From Gilvirhabdus luticola (GTDB taxonomy: Bacteria; Bacteroidota; Bacteroidia; Flavobacteriales; Flavobacteriaceae), in assembly GCF_032583975.1 (NCBI RefSeq), contig NZ_JAWHTF010000002.1: DNA of 64,000 nucleotides; one strand, 5' to 3'. A model generated the notes under the pieces. That model saw nothing but the letters and a program-made list of their open reading frames with translations, ran no database searches and was not told where the DNA came from. This document shows positions 17,170 through 25,560 of the stretch, in pieces. Within the stretch, counting starts at the first letter, position 1; the number at the start of each line of letters is the position of its first letter. The position numbers were made by a program, and so were the translations under genes.

Positions 17170-19407
17170 ATGAAAAATCTAATATATATATTATTAATTC
17201 TTCCTTGGATGGCCTTTACTCAAAATGAAGTGAAAGGGATGATCATGGAAGCAAACGACAAAAATGAGCATAGACCTTTGCCTGGTGCAAATGTATATTG
17301 GCTCGATACAACTGTAGGCACAGTAACAGATATTGATGGTAAATTTTCTGTGCCTTATGAGTCTTCCTATACGCAATTAGTAATAAGTTATGTAGGTTTT
17401 AAAACTGATACATTAGCCATTACAGAACCAAAAATGGTTCACCATTGGTTGCAACCTACAAACAGTTTAAATGAAGTTACTGTTAAAGGCAAAAAGAAGG
17501 CAGCAGCTAAATCTTTTTTACAATCTCAAAATGTAATTATGGTGAGTAGTAGCGAATTGCTAAAAGCAGCTTGCTGCAATCTTTCAGAAAGCTTTGAAAC
17601 CAACCCATCAATCGATGTGAATTTTGCTGATGCAATTTCAGGTACTCGACAAATTAAAATGTTAGGTCTAACTAGTCCATATATTTTAATAACAACCGAA
17701 AATATTCCATCCATAAGAGGCGCATCACAAACCTATGGCTTAAGCTTCATTCCAGGCACTTGGGTTGAAAGTATTCAAATTACAAAAGGAGCTGGAAGTG
17801 TTGTCAATGGCTTTGAAAGCATTGCTGGGCAAATTAATACCGAATTGCAAAAACCTTCAACCGATGACAAGTTGTTCGTGAATCTGTACGGAGCAAGTAA
17901 TGAACGTTTAGAATTGAATACCCATTTTAATACTAAAGTAAGTGACAAATGGCATACAGGTTTGTATGTACATGGTAGTACCCAAAATAAAAAACATGAT
18001 GTAAATGATGATGGTTTTATGGATATGCCAATTTATAATCAAATTAATTTGATGAACCGCTGGCAATATACGAACCCTGTAAGAGGTTTTGTAAGCTTTA
18101 TAAATTTGAAATTCTTAAACGATGAAAAGCAAACAGGTCAGCTAAACTTTCACCCAAAAACAGATAAATTGACGACCAATGCTTGGGGAAGCGAGATAGA
18201 TACAAAACGTTATGAAATTTCCGCAAAATTAGGTTATGTTAATCCAGAGATTCCTTATCAAAGTCTTGGTGTTCAAACAGCATTTAGTAGTCATAAACAA
18301 GATTCTTATTTTGGGCTGAACCTTTATGATATCACTCACAACAGTCTTTATGCCAATGCCATTTATAATTCGATTATTGGTGATTCTCGGCATAAAATAA
18401 AAACAGGAATAAGCTATACCTACGACCATTATGATGAGCTTGTAAATACTACAGATTATGAACGTACCGAAAATTCTATCGGTGCATTCTTTGAATACAA
18501 TTTTGACAATTTGGAAAAAGTCAATCTTTCTGCAGGTGTTAGAATTGACCAACATAATTTGCTAGGCTTTTTTTTCACTCCAAGATTTCATTTGCGTTAT
18601 ACACCATGGGAGAAATCTGCTTTTAGAGTGTCTTTTGGTCGAGGCAAACGAAGCGCTAATATTTTCACCGAAAATCAGAGCATGTTTTCAACATCCAGAC
18701 AAATTAATACTCTAAATACTAACGGCGAAATTTACGGTTTAGACCCAGAAATAGCGTGGAATTATGGTATCTCTTATTTACAAGGATTTGATCTCTTTAA
18801 TAGAAGAGCAAACTTGAGTTTTGATTTTTACAGAACAGATTTTAATAATCAGATTGTAGTAGACTATGAAAACCCACAGGAAATAAACTTTTACAACTTA
18901 CAAGGTGATAGTTATGCCAATAGTTTTCAGGTAGAATTTGATTATAATGCCTTTGAGCATTTTGACTTACGTTTAGCATACAAATATTATGATGTCAAAA
19001 CACAATACAATTCTGGTAAACTAGAAAAACCATTAACACCAAAACACAGAATTTTTGTTAATGCTGGATATGAGACTAATGAAAAAGACAATGGAAGCAA
19101 ATGGAAGTTTGATGCGACCTTTAACTGGCTCGGTGAACAACGTTTTGCTTCAACAGCAAGCAATCCAATTCAGTATCAATTACCTGAATACACACCAACA
19201 GTTTCAACCTTAAATGCTCAAATAACCAAAGTATTTTCTCCTAAATTTGAAGTATATTTAGGTGGTGAAAACATAACCAATGTTAAACAAGACAATCCTA
19301 TAGTAGGAGCTAATGATCCTTTTGGACCATACTTTGATACAACATTTGTTTATGGCCCAATTTTTGGAAGTACTTATTACGCAGGATTACGATTTAAAAT
19401 TGAATAA
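17170..19407 (+). CDS. TonB-dependent receptor of the copper cluster
   Basis: A 745-aa outer-membrane receptor. It has a signal peptide (cut near MAFTQ), a CarboxypepD_reg-like beta-sandwich domain (about 24-105: GANVYWLDTTVGTVTDIDGKFSVPY), a plug domain (about 115-230: ESIQITKGAGSVVNGFESIAGQIN) and a beta barrel ending with an aromatic-rich strand (YYAGLRFKIE). The plug has a Cys pair in KAACCNLSESFETNPS, which might touch metal. It begins one base after copA and ends one base before the HMA protein, so it is surely in the same transcript. Uptake of a metal or metal chelate is inferred from context only. Confidence 0.88.
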   Translation: MKNLIYILLILPWMAFTQNEVKGMIMEANDKNEHRPLPGANVYWLDTTVGTVTDIDGKFSVPYESSYTQLVISYVGFKTDTLAITEPKMVHHWLQPTNSLNEVTVKGKKKAAAKSFLQSQNVIMVSSSELLKAACCNLSESFETNPSIDVNFADAISGTRQIKMLGLTSPYILITTENIPSIRGASQTYGLSFIPGTWVESIQITKGAGSVVNGFESIAGQINTELQKPSTDDKLFVNLYGASNERLELNTHFNTKVSDKWHTGLYVHGSTQNKKHDVNDDGFMDMPIYNQINLMNRWQYTNPVRGFVSFINLKFLNDEKQTGQLNFHPKTDKLTTNAWGSEIDTKRYEISAKLGYVNPEIPYQSLGVQTAFSSHKQDSYFGLNLYDITHNSLYANAIYNSIIGDSRHKIKTGISYTYDHYDELVNTTDYERTENSIGAFFEYNFDNLEKVNLSAGVRIDQHNLLGFFFTPRFHLRYTPWEKSAFRVSFGRGKRSANIFTENQSMFSTSRQINTLNTNGEIYGLDPEIAWNYGISYLQGFDLFNRRANLSFDFYRTDFNNQIVVDYENPQEINFYNLQGDSYANSFQVEFDYNAFEHFDLRLAYKYYDVKTQYNSGKLEKPLTPKHRIFVNAGYETNEKDNGSKWKFDATFNWLGEQRFASTASNPIQYQLPEYTPTVSTLNAQITKVFSPKFEVYLGGENITNVKQDNPIVGANDPFGPYFDTTFVYGPIFGSTYYAGLRFKIE

Positions 19408-19408
19408 A

Positions 19409-19762
19409 ATGAAAAATATAATAATCACTTTAACTTTACTAATTACTTTAACAACATTTGCACAAAACAAAAATGCCAAAGCTTCTATAGAAGTCGATGG
19501 CGTTTGCTTAATGTGTAAAGAACGTATAGAAAAAGCAGCCATAAGGACCAAAGGTGTTAAAGCTGCAGACTGGAATGTAGAAACTCACGAATTGAAATTG
19601 TTTTATGACGAGCGTAAAACAGATTTAAAAACCATTCAGGAAAATATAGCTGCAGTTGGTCATGATACACAAGAGATTATAGCTACTGAAGAGGTATATA
19701 ATAGTATCGATGCTTGTTGTAAATACAGAGACGAACAAGTAGTAAAAGACCATCAAGATTAA
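19409..19762 (+). CDS. Secreted heavy-metal-associated (HMA) domain protein
   Basis: I place the start at the ATG at 19409 (MKNIIITLTL), which gives a clean signal peptide (cut after TTFAQ) and a 117-aa product, one base after the TonB receptor stop; the frame extends upstream into the receptor gene but that part is not credible. The mature protein is an HMA domain with C33-x-x-C36 (VDGVCLMCKERIEKAA) and the expected beta-alpha-beta order. A C-terminal CC pair (IDACCKY) may be an additional metal site. It probably acts as a periplasmic copper chaperone. Confidence 0.85.
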   Translation: MKNIIITLTLLITLTTFAQNKNAKASIEVDGVCLMCKERIEKAAIRTKGVKAADWNVETHELKLFYDERKTDLKTIQENIAAVGHDTQEIIATEEVYNSIDACCKYRDEQVVKDHQD

Positions 19763-19778
19763 CCTTAATTATATACCA

Positions 19779-19997
19779 ATGAAAAAAACAATATTAGCTT
19801 TAGCCTTAATTTTTGGATTGAGTACAGTAACGTTTTCATGTAAAGACAAAGAAAAGCAAGTTTCAGAAACCGAAATGCACGAAGCACAACACGACAAGTA
19901 TAAATGCCCAATGGAATGTGAAGAAGAAAAGACATATGATGAACCTGGCAAGTGTCCTGTTTGTAAAATGGACTTACAAAAAGTGAAGGAAGAATAA
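19779..19997 (+). CDS. Small lipoprotein with a heavy-metal-binding domain
   Basis: A 72-aa lipoprotein: signal peptide and lipobox with C21 (TFSCKD), a charged linker, then one heavy-metal-binding domain with C43, C47, C59 and C62 (KCPMECE...CPVCKMDL). This domain is close to the first one in CopA of the same cluster (EPGxCPVCxMDL), suggesting internal duplication. It lies 16 nt after the HMA gene and is the last gene before a strong terminator. A periplasmic metal-buffering role is inferred. Confidence 0.85.
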   Translation: MKKTILALALIFGLSTVTFSCKDKEKQVSETEMHEAQHDKYKCPMECEEEKTYDEPGKCPVCKMDLQKVKEE

Positions 19998-20017
19998 TAA
20001 TATAAACATCTGTTTAC

Positions 20018-20052
20018 AAAAAGCCCAAATCTGAAAATATTTTGGGCTTTTT
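20018..20052 (+). terminator. Intrinsic terminator of the copper operon
   Basis: The AAAAAGCCCAAA arm (20018-20029) pairs with TTTGGGCTTTTT (20041-20052), followed by more T. It lies 21 nt after the last copper-cluster gene. Confidence 0.85.
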
Positions 20053-20135
20053 GTTTTATCTGTAATTTGATTTTATATAAAAATAAACGACCTTCGTTTG
20101 GTCAAAAACCTATTTATCTGTTAATCTATAAAACC

Positions 20136-20810
20136 ATGAAAAGCAACTTAACCCAACTGTTTTCTCTACTTCTATTTATTTTTTCACTAAATATAATAGG
20201 TCAAACACAAGCTGTAACCGTTGAAGGTGACACCATCTATGTTTACAATAATGGTGCCTGGAGCTACGAGCTTCTTGACGAAATGCCAATAATAAATGAA
20301 TTTGAATATTTAGAAGCAGAGCTTGCTATCGATACGATACAAACACCTTTTCAGTTTTCAGATAAGACCAATAAAGAAGTCATTAATGCAAGTGGCCAAT
20401 TCAGAATAAAATATGATGGCAAAGCTTGGAAAAGAGTTCCTGCCGTGACCTTAAATGAAGAAGCCGAATTTGGATTTGAGTCTAAATCGTCTGATATCTG
20501 GTGTGTTGTGATTTCTGAAGAAACTCCAATTGAAACGACTATGTTATTTAAGATTGCAAAAAAAACATTGGAAGAGAATTCTGGAGCCGAAGCGAAAATT
20601 ATTAAAACAGAACTCATTACCGTTAACGGAGCAGAAGTATTAAGAGGTGTCATGAATATTAGCTTTTCCGGAATTTCTTTTATATTCGATTCTTATTATT
20701 TTTCAAATGAAAAAGGATCTGTACAATTTACAACATGGACAAGTGCAGAAGTCTGGAAACGAAATGAAAACGAGATTCAGGATTTTCTGCATGGTTTTGT
20801 GGTAGATTAA
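20136..20810 (+). CDS. Hypothetical secreted protein
   Basis: With the start at the ATG at 20136 (MKSNLTQLFS) the product is 224 aa with a signal peptide (cut near IIGQTQA). The frame also extends to 20067, but that adds a segment without signal-peptide character. After the cut comes VTVEGDTIYVYNNGAWSYE, a short strand-rich motif seen at the N terminus of other Bacteroidota secreted proteins, then a mixed alpha/beta body (FGFESKSSDIWCVVISEETPIE, GAEVLRGVMNISFSG). I do not recognise the family. It is isolated between the copper-operon terminator and a repeat-bordered segment. Confidence 0.6.
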   Translation: MKSNLTQLFSLLLFIFSLNIIGQTQAVTVEGDTIYVYNNGAWSYELLDEMPIINEFEYLEAELAIDTIQTPFQFSDKTNKEVINASGQFRIKYDGKAWKRVPAVTLNEEAEFGFESKSSDIWCVVISEETPIETTMLFKIAKKTLEENSGAEAKIIKTELITVNGAEVLRGVMNISFSGISFIFDSYYFSNEKGSVQFTTWTSAEVWKRNENEIQDFLHGFVVD

Positions 20811-20860
20811 CCAAATTGTTCTCCTCATTGTATTTGACTTTCTAAAAAAAATAGCCGAAC

Positions 20861-20872
20861 TTCGTTTAACGA
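20861..20872. repeat. Left copy of a 12-bp inverted repeat around the alpha/beta hydrolase gene
   Basis: TTCGTTTAACGA here is the exact reverse complement of TCGTTAAACGAA at 21955-21966. A related sequence, CGACCTTCGTTTGGTC, is at 20088-20103 before the preceding gene. The meaning is unknown. Confidence 0.4.
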
Positions 20873-21001
20873 CAGATATAAACAATTAAAAATAGATTTA
20901 TATCAAAGCATTGTGACCAATTAAAAACATACTCTGAGGTCAAATTATTTTTTAATTATTAACAAGTATTTCTTTATTAACTAAACACTTTGCAGATTAT
21001 T

Positions 21002-21871
21002 ATGAAACTAATTAATCCAATTTTAACCTTTGTTTTTATTGTATTTCTATTCATGATTAATGGTTGTAAAACTGAAATAATTACAACAGTTAAGTCATTT
21101 GACGGAGTAAGTATCAGCTTTGATAATGAGGGTAAGGGTGAACCTGTTATTATTTTGGTTCATGGTTGGTCGAACAATAAAAGTATCTGGGAAGCTCAGA
21201 TATCACACTTTTCAAAAAAGTATAGGGTAATTGCTATCGATCTTCCAGGTTTTGGTGAATCTGGAAATAATCGCAGTGAATGGACAATAACATCGTATGG
21301 GGAAGACGTATCCAGTATAATTCAACAACTTAATCTTAAAAAAGTAGTGCTTGTAGGTTTTTCAATGGGAGCTCCCATTGTTATAGAAGCTGCTAATAAA
21401 GCACCAGATCATGTTATCGGCTTAGTATTGGTGGATCAACTGCAAGAAGTAGAAATGCAGATTCCTCCTCCAATGGCCCTTTATCTTGACAGTGTGATGA
21501 TGGATTTAGTTAATAATCCTACCAAGGAGAAAATGGTTGGAGGTGGATTCATTAAAAATAATGTTGACTCATCTTTTAATCGAATTGTATCATTTTTAGA
21601 GGGTGCTTCACACATTGGTTGGAGAGAATCTCTAGAAGACTATATAAAATGGCAGAATGAACATTGCATACATTCGGTCAAAACAGTCAAGGCTCCGATT
21701 ATTTCGATAAATTCCGATCTGCAGCCCACCAATGTAGAAGCCTTTAGAAAGTATGTTCCTACATTCAAAGCTAAAATTGTTGAAGATGTAGGACATTTAA
21801 TAATGTGGGATGACACAGAGGAGTTTAACCGGTTGTTGGAAGAGAGTATACAGGATTTTATAAAGGAGTAA
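21002..21871 (+). CDS. Alpha/beta hydrolase lipoprotein
   Basis: The start is the ATG at 21002; a TTG 12 nt upstream is in frame but unlikely. The 289-aa product has a lipoprotein signal with C22 (MINGCKTE). The fold is clear: oxyanion-region VHGWSNNKSIWE, LPGFGESG, nucleophile elbow GFSMG with S121, and the C-terminal His in DVGHLIMWDD (H265); the acid is probably the Asp in INSDLQ. Substrate unknown; ester hydrolysis on the periplasmic or outer-membrane side is inferred. It stands alone, with repeats on both sides and no conserved partner. Confidence 0.85.
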   Translation: MKLINPILTFVFIVFLFMINGCKTEIITTVKSFDGVSISFDNEGKGEPVIILVHGWSNNKSIWEAQISHFSKKYRVIAIDLPGFGESGNNRSEWTITSYGEDVSSIIQQLNLKKVVLVGFSMGAPIVIEAANKAPDHVIGLVLVDQLQEVEMQIPPPMALYLDSVMMDLVNNPTKEKMVGGGFIKNNVDSSFNRIVSFLEGASHIGWRESLEDYIKWQNEHCIHSVKTVKAPIISINSDLQPTNVEAFRKYVPTFKAKIVEDVGHLIMWDDTEEFNRLLEESIQDFIKE

Positions 21872-21903
21872 TGGAAGATCTGGCAGAAAATAAGCGCCAA
21901 ATG

Positions 21904-21966
21904 CTAACTGGGCACAACAATGTATAAAACGCATTAAAACGCATTTTATACTAATCGTTAAACGAA
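21904..21966. repeat. Structured repeat element after the hydrolase gene (attC-like, tentative)
   Basis: This stretch holds a tandem direct repeat AAAACGCATT (21926-21935 and 21936-21945) framed by an 8-bp inverted repeat GTATAAAA/TTTTATAC (21922-21929 and 21944-21951). CTAAC (21904-21908) lies on its left and CGTTAAAC (21957-21964) on its right. The layout, a hairpin between AAC and GTT core-like ends, resembles an integron attC site, but the left core does not fit the consensus and no integrase is in view. The right end is also the second copy of the 12-bp inverted repeat at 20861. Confidence 0.4.
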
Positions 21967-21971
21967 TCCAT

Positions 21972-22002
21972 AAAAAAAGCCTCAAATGTTGAGGCTTTTT
22001 TT
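21972..22002. terminator. Bidirectional terminator between convergent genes
   Basis: AAAAAAAGCCTCAA and TTGAGGCTTTTTTT form a strong stem with a 3-nt loop, between the hydrolase gene (+) and the outer-membrane protein gene (-). T-runs are present on both strands. Confidence 0.88.
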
Positions 22003-22009
22003 ATAGTTT

Positions 22010-23074
22010 TTAGTCCATGTCAAACCGGATGCCTAATGAAATATTATTTTGGTCTATGGCTTGGTCTTTAAAAATTGGAGATAGGTCATATTTGGCATAT
22101 ATACCTACATTACCCCAACCAAAATATGTGCTTAAACCATACACAAAATTGTTGGTGTTAAACCCTTTGTATTTGTCTTTTTCTCTGTGACCATCTTCTT
22201 TGTATTTTATTTTCTGCATAGACTGTAAGACAAATCCACCATAAGCTCCTACTCCCATTTTAAACTTCTTATGTGTCGAGTACCTAAAATAATTGTCGTA
22301 TTCTCTCTTCTTTGAAGGTCCAAATTCAAAATGCACAGGAAACACCAAGTTTGTGGTTCTGAATTTTGATTTAATGACATTATGAGGAAACTCTTCAAGC
22401 ATAACGACATCATCAACTTCATTAAAATAAAGATCATCCTTAATGTCTAATTTATTCCATTGAAATGAAAAACCGTATTTAAAACGTAATGCATTGGTGT
22501 TTTTAAAAACTCGTGTTTTCCAAGCCCATCCCATTTCTACAAATCCAGAACCTGCCAGTTTGTATGGAGAATCGTTTAGAGATTCACCTTCTATAATGGC
22601 ATTGTTGAAACCAATGGCAAAAACAAAATCGTTTGTTGTGCGTCTGTCATATCGTCTTGGTAAGTTTTTACCATTTATTCTAACACCTGCAAAAGTACCT
22701 TCTCTTCCACCAATAGAAAACCCTACAACATCTCCTTCATCTACATCATTACTATAGCCATTTTCATTACGCCTTAAAAGCGAAATTTTATTGTCAATAA
22801 TGGCTGTTCTGTTTTCAATATTCAATGCTCTTTTTTCGGCAAGTTCTTGCTTCAATTGGTCGGCTTGTTCTTGAGTAATTGCTCCAGCATCCAAGCGTTT
22901 ATTAACTTCTTCTACTTCAACTTTTAGGTAATCACGTTCTTCGTTTTCTACTTTTTGTTTGGCATTTTCTAGAATTTCTATTTTTGCCTTGTTATTTTCT
23001 GTTTCTTGAGCATTGATGAGATGCGCATTCAAGACTAAAACTACTAATACAATGTATTTTGTAATGGTTTGCAT
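22010..23074 (-). CDS. Outer-membrane beta-barrel protein with a periplasmic coiled coil
   Basis: A 354-aa protein with a signal peptide (cut after LINAQ), a charged helical segment rich in Glu and Lys (about residues 24-105) predicted to be a coiled coil, then a strand-rich C-terminal region from about 115 (VVGFSIGGREGTF) to the last strand NISLGIRFDMD, consistent with an outer-membrane barrel. It is the last gene of a unit with an ECF sigma factor and a single-pass membrane protein, an arrangement that recurs in Flavobacteriaceae. A signal-sensing or regulated envelope role is inferred; no specific family is named with certainty. Confidence 0.72.
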   Translation of the reverse strand: MQTITKYIVLVVLVLNAHLINAQETENNKAKIEILENAKQKVENEERDYLKVEVEEVNKRLDAGAITQEQADQLKQELAEKRALNIENRTAIIDNKISLLRRNENGYSNDVDEGDVVGFSIGGREGTFAGVRINGKNLPRRYDRRTTNDFVFAIGFNNAIIEGESLNDSPYKLAGSGFVEMGWAWKTRVFKNTNALRFKYGFSFQWNKLDIKDDLYFNEVDDVVMLEEFPHNVIKSKFRTTNLVFPVHFEFGPSKKREYDNYFRYSTHKKFKMGVGAYGGFVLQSMQKIKYKEDGHREKDKYKGFNTNNFVYGLSTYFGWGNVGIYAKYDLSPIFKDQAIDQNNISLGIRFDMD

Positions 23075-23101
23075 AATTGTTCGTTTTTTAATTGATGAAT
23101 A

Positions 23102-23890
23102 TTAATCGTTGCGTTCTATAACTGCTAGCTTAACACTTTCGTAACTTGATTTTAATGTCTCAAGTACTTTATCTCTAAAAGATCGATCTAACTCTTGCTC
23201 AACATCTTGAAGCAAACTATTGGCATCAACCGTATTGGTAGATTGATCAGATAATCGTTTTTGCTTAATTTGATTTTCGGCTAGTAGCAAAAGCTGATCT
23301 ATTTCTTCTTCTGTGATGTCTTTATCTTGGTTTTGTAAATCCTTAATCTGTGCAACAACCTCCTGAATTTTTTGATCTTCGAAAGACATATTGTTAGGTT
23401 CTATTTGAATGCTTTCTTCAGACTCCAATTTAGGTTCTTGAGCCACATCTGCAACAACTTGGTCGATATTGGTATCTTTATCCTCTGGCACAATAGAACT
23501 CTGTATAGGTTGGCTTTTAGTTTCCTTTATCTCGGGAGTTTTTTCACTTTTTGTACTTACAACTGGCTGACTTTTTTCAAGTTCTTTAACAACATTATTT
23601 TTATCTATACTTGGTGATGCATCATCTGTATTCTTGGTCTTAACTTCTTGTTGCGTTTCTACAACTATTGGTGTGTTATTTTCTAAAGAATTTTCAGTAT
23701 TTCTTAAAAAGAAAAACAAAACACCAACAATACTAGCTGCAATACCAAGCCACCAAATTTTAGTATTTGACTTATTTCTATCAATTATATCTAACTGTTC
23801 AGAAAGTTTATTCCAAGCTTCTTCAGTTGGTTTTATGGTTCGATTTTCAAGCTTGTTCTTTATGTTATTATCAAAATTATCTGCTGCCAT
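23102..23890 (-). CDS. Single-pass membrane protein, anti-sigma-like
   Basis: A 262-aa protein: cytoplasmic N-terminal part (about 1-43, with KPTEEAWNKLSEQLD), one membrane helix (IWWLGIAASIVGVLFFFL, about 45-62), then a long acidic, Gln/Glu/Ser-rich periplasmic region with helical character (QIKDLQNQDKDITEEEIDQL). The start overlaps the sigma factor gene by 14 nt. Topology and position suggest it holds or modulates the sigma factor at the membrane, but no canonical ZAS or FecR motif is visible. Confidence 0.68.
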   Translation of the reverse strand: MAADNFDNNIKNKLENRTIKPTEEAWNKLSEQLDIIDRNKSNTKIWWLGIAASIVGVLFFFLRNTENSLENNTPIVVETQQEVKTKNTDDASPSIDKNNVVKELEKSQPVVSTKSEKTPEIKETKSQPIQSSIVPEDKDTNIDQVVADVAQEPKLESEESIQIEPNNMSFEDQKIQEVVAQIKDLQNQDKDITEEEIDQLLLLAENQIKQKRLSDQSTNTVDANSLLQDVEQELDRSFRDKVLETLKSSYESVKLAVIERND

Positions 23891-24452
23891 AGCTTGTTTT
23901 GTTTAATTCATTAATCATTTGTTGCAAAAGCTTTCTAGCTTTAAATAGTTGGGATTTTGAAGTGCCTTCAGAAATATTCAAAATTTCAGCAATCTCATGG
24001 TGTTTATATCCTTCAACGGCATACATTATAAATACCATTTTGTACCCTTTGGGCAGTGAGTCTATACACTGTTGGATTTCATCTACATTGTAAAACGAAT
24101 GTTCAAAATAATAATCCTCTTGGTTTATTTCTACCTCTTCAAAAGAAAGCTCAACTTTTTTTTGTTGTCTCAAATAGGAAATAGATTCGTTGACCATGAT
24201 GCGTCTTATCCAACCTTCAAAATTACCTTTGCCTGTAAAAGCCTTTAAATTTGAAAATACTTTAAAAAAGCCCTTGAGCATTACATCTTCAGCATGTTGT
24301 AAATCTTTGATGTAATATCTACAAACACTTAACATTTTGGGAGCATACAAATCGAATATCGCTTTTTGAGCTTCACGATTATTTTGTGAGGCTTTTTTAA
24401 TTAAAGTGTTTTCGTTTTTATACAATTGAATGACTTTCAAAAGCGATTTCAT
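23877..24452 (-). CDS. ECF-type RNA polymerase sigma factor
   Basis: A 191-aa sigma-70 family factor of the extracytoplasmic type. Region 2 is visible as IFDLYAPKMLSVCRYYIKDLQHAEDVMLKGFFKVFSNL with WIRRIMVNESISYLR. Region 4 is visible as the helix-turn-helix HHEIAEILNISEGTSKSQLFKARKLLQ. It should direct transcription of a small envelope regulon, probably including its own unit with the downstream membrane protein and outer-membrane protein. Confidence 0.9.
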   Translation of the reverse strand: MKSLLKVIQLYKNENTLIKKASQNNREAQKAIFDLYAPKMLSVCRYYIKDLQHAEDVMLKGFFKVFSNLKAFTGKGNFEGWIRRIMVNESISYLRQQKKVELSFEEVEINQEDYYFEHSFYNVDEIQQCIDSLPKGYKMVFIMYAVEGYKHHEIAEILNISEGTSKSQLFKARKLLQQMINELNKTSYGSR

Positions 24453-24505
24453 TTTAGCTTCTGTTTATAGAGACGCAAATTTTATGCAAAAGGTTGCCTG
24501 GTGAT

Positions 24506-25483
24506 TTATTTTTTTCTGTCAATAACATAATTCACCATAAGCTCCAATGAATTTCTGTAATCTGATTCAGGGTATTTTTGAAGTATGTATAAAGCTTCAT
24601 TTTGATAGTCTTTCATCTTCTGGATGGCATAGTCCAAACCACCTTTGGACTTCACAAAAGCAATAACCTCTTTCACCCGATTGGAGTCTCTGTTGTACCT
24701 TTTTATGGAGTTTATTAACCAGCTTTTGTCTTTATTAGAAGCATTGTTCAACGCATAAATTAAAGGCAATGTCATCTTCTGCTCCTTAATATCAATTCCT
24801 GTGGGCTTCCCAATTTGAGTTTCACCATAATCGAACAAATCGTCCTTTATTTGAAATGCCATACCAATGAGTTCGCCAAACTTTCGCATCGTTTCTACAT
24901 CTTGCGATTCTGGCTTAACAGAAGCGGCACCTAGACTGCAACAAGCAGCAATAAGCGTTGCTGTTTTCTGGCGAATAATCTCGTAATAAACATCTTCAGT
25001 TATATCAAGTTTACGAGCTTTTTCAATTTGAAGCAATTCGCCTTCACTCATTTCCCGAACTGCAATCGAAATTATTTTTAGTAAATCGAAATCATTATTA
25101 TCTATTGATAGTAATAACCCTTTCGATAATAAATAATCACCAATAAGCACAGCGATTTTGTTTTTCCAAAGGGCATTGATAGAGAAGAAGCCACGACGCC
25201 TATTACTATCATCCACCACATCATCATGTACTAAAGTTGCTGTATGAATTAACTCTATCACAGAAGCGCCACGATAGGTACGTTCACTGATCTCACCATT
25301 TGATACCATTTTTGCGACCAAAAACACAAACATGGGTCGCATTTGCTTTCCCTTTCTATTGACTATGTAATGCGTTATTCTATTAAGAAGAGCTACTTTA
25401 CTAGACATAGACAATTGGAACTTTTGCTCGAAAAGTTCCATCTCAAAAGCTATAGGTTGTTTTATTTGCTCTACTATTTTCAA
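24506..25483 (-). CDS. Polyprenyl diphosphate synthase (trans-isoprenyl chain)
   Basis: A 325-aa isoprenyl diphosphate synthase. It has both Asp-rich motifs: LVHDDVVDDSNRRRG (D87-D88-x-x-D91) and FQIKDDLFDY, plus the GKQMRP stretch at about 45-50 for substrate binding and GxxFQIKDD typical of long-chain synthases. It makes an all-trans chain, most likely for menaquinone; chain length cannot be given from motif reading alone. A -7-like element TACGTTTG lies at 25513-25520 on the minus strand. Confidence 0.9.
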   Translation of the reverse strand: MKIVEQIKQPIAFEMELFEQKFQLSMSSKVALLNRITHYIVNRKGKQMRPMFVFLVAKMVSNGEISERTYRGASVIELIHTATLVHDDVVDDSNRRRGFFSINALWKNKIAVLIGDYLLSKGLLLSIDNNDFDLLKIISIAVREMSEGELLQIEKARKLDITEDVYYEIIRQKTATLIAACCSLGAASVKPESQDVETMRKFGELIGMAFQIKDDLFDYGETQIGKPTGIDIKEQKMTLPLIYALNNASNKDKSWLINSIKRYNRDSNRVKEVIAFVKSKGGLDYAIQKMKDYQNEALYILQKYPESDYRNSLELMVNYVIDRKK

Positions 25484-25512
25484 AGAAGAAGTTTAGTGTA
25501 ATTGTACTATAA

Positions 25513-25520
25513 CAAACGTA
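25513..25520 (-). promoter_or_regulatory. Putative promoter -7 element for the polyprenyl synthase gene
   Basis: The minus strand reads TACGTTTG, a full TAnnTTTG match about 30 nt before the start codon. No TTG lies at the proper -33 distance. Confidence 0.35.
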
Positions 25521-25560
25521 CTAAAAAAGCTTGTGAAATGCTATTTAGGCTTCTAAAAGC

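Noticed and set aside
19313..19408. Upstream extension of the HMA protein into the TonB receptor gene
   Set aside because: The clear signal peptide starts at 19409, one base after the receptor stop; the extension would be an overlap without function.
21904..21966. Firm call of an integron attC site
   Set aside because: The left core does not match RYYYAAC and there is no integrase or cassette array. It is kept only as a structured repeat and a tentative finding.
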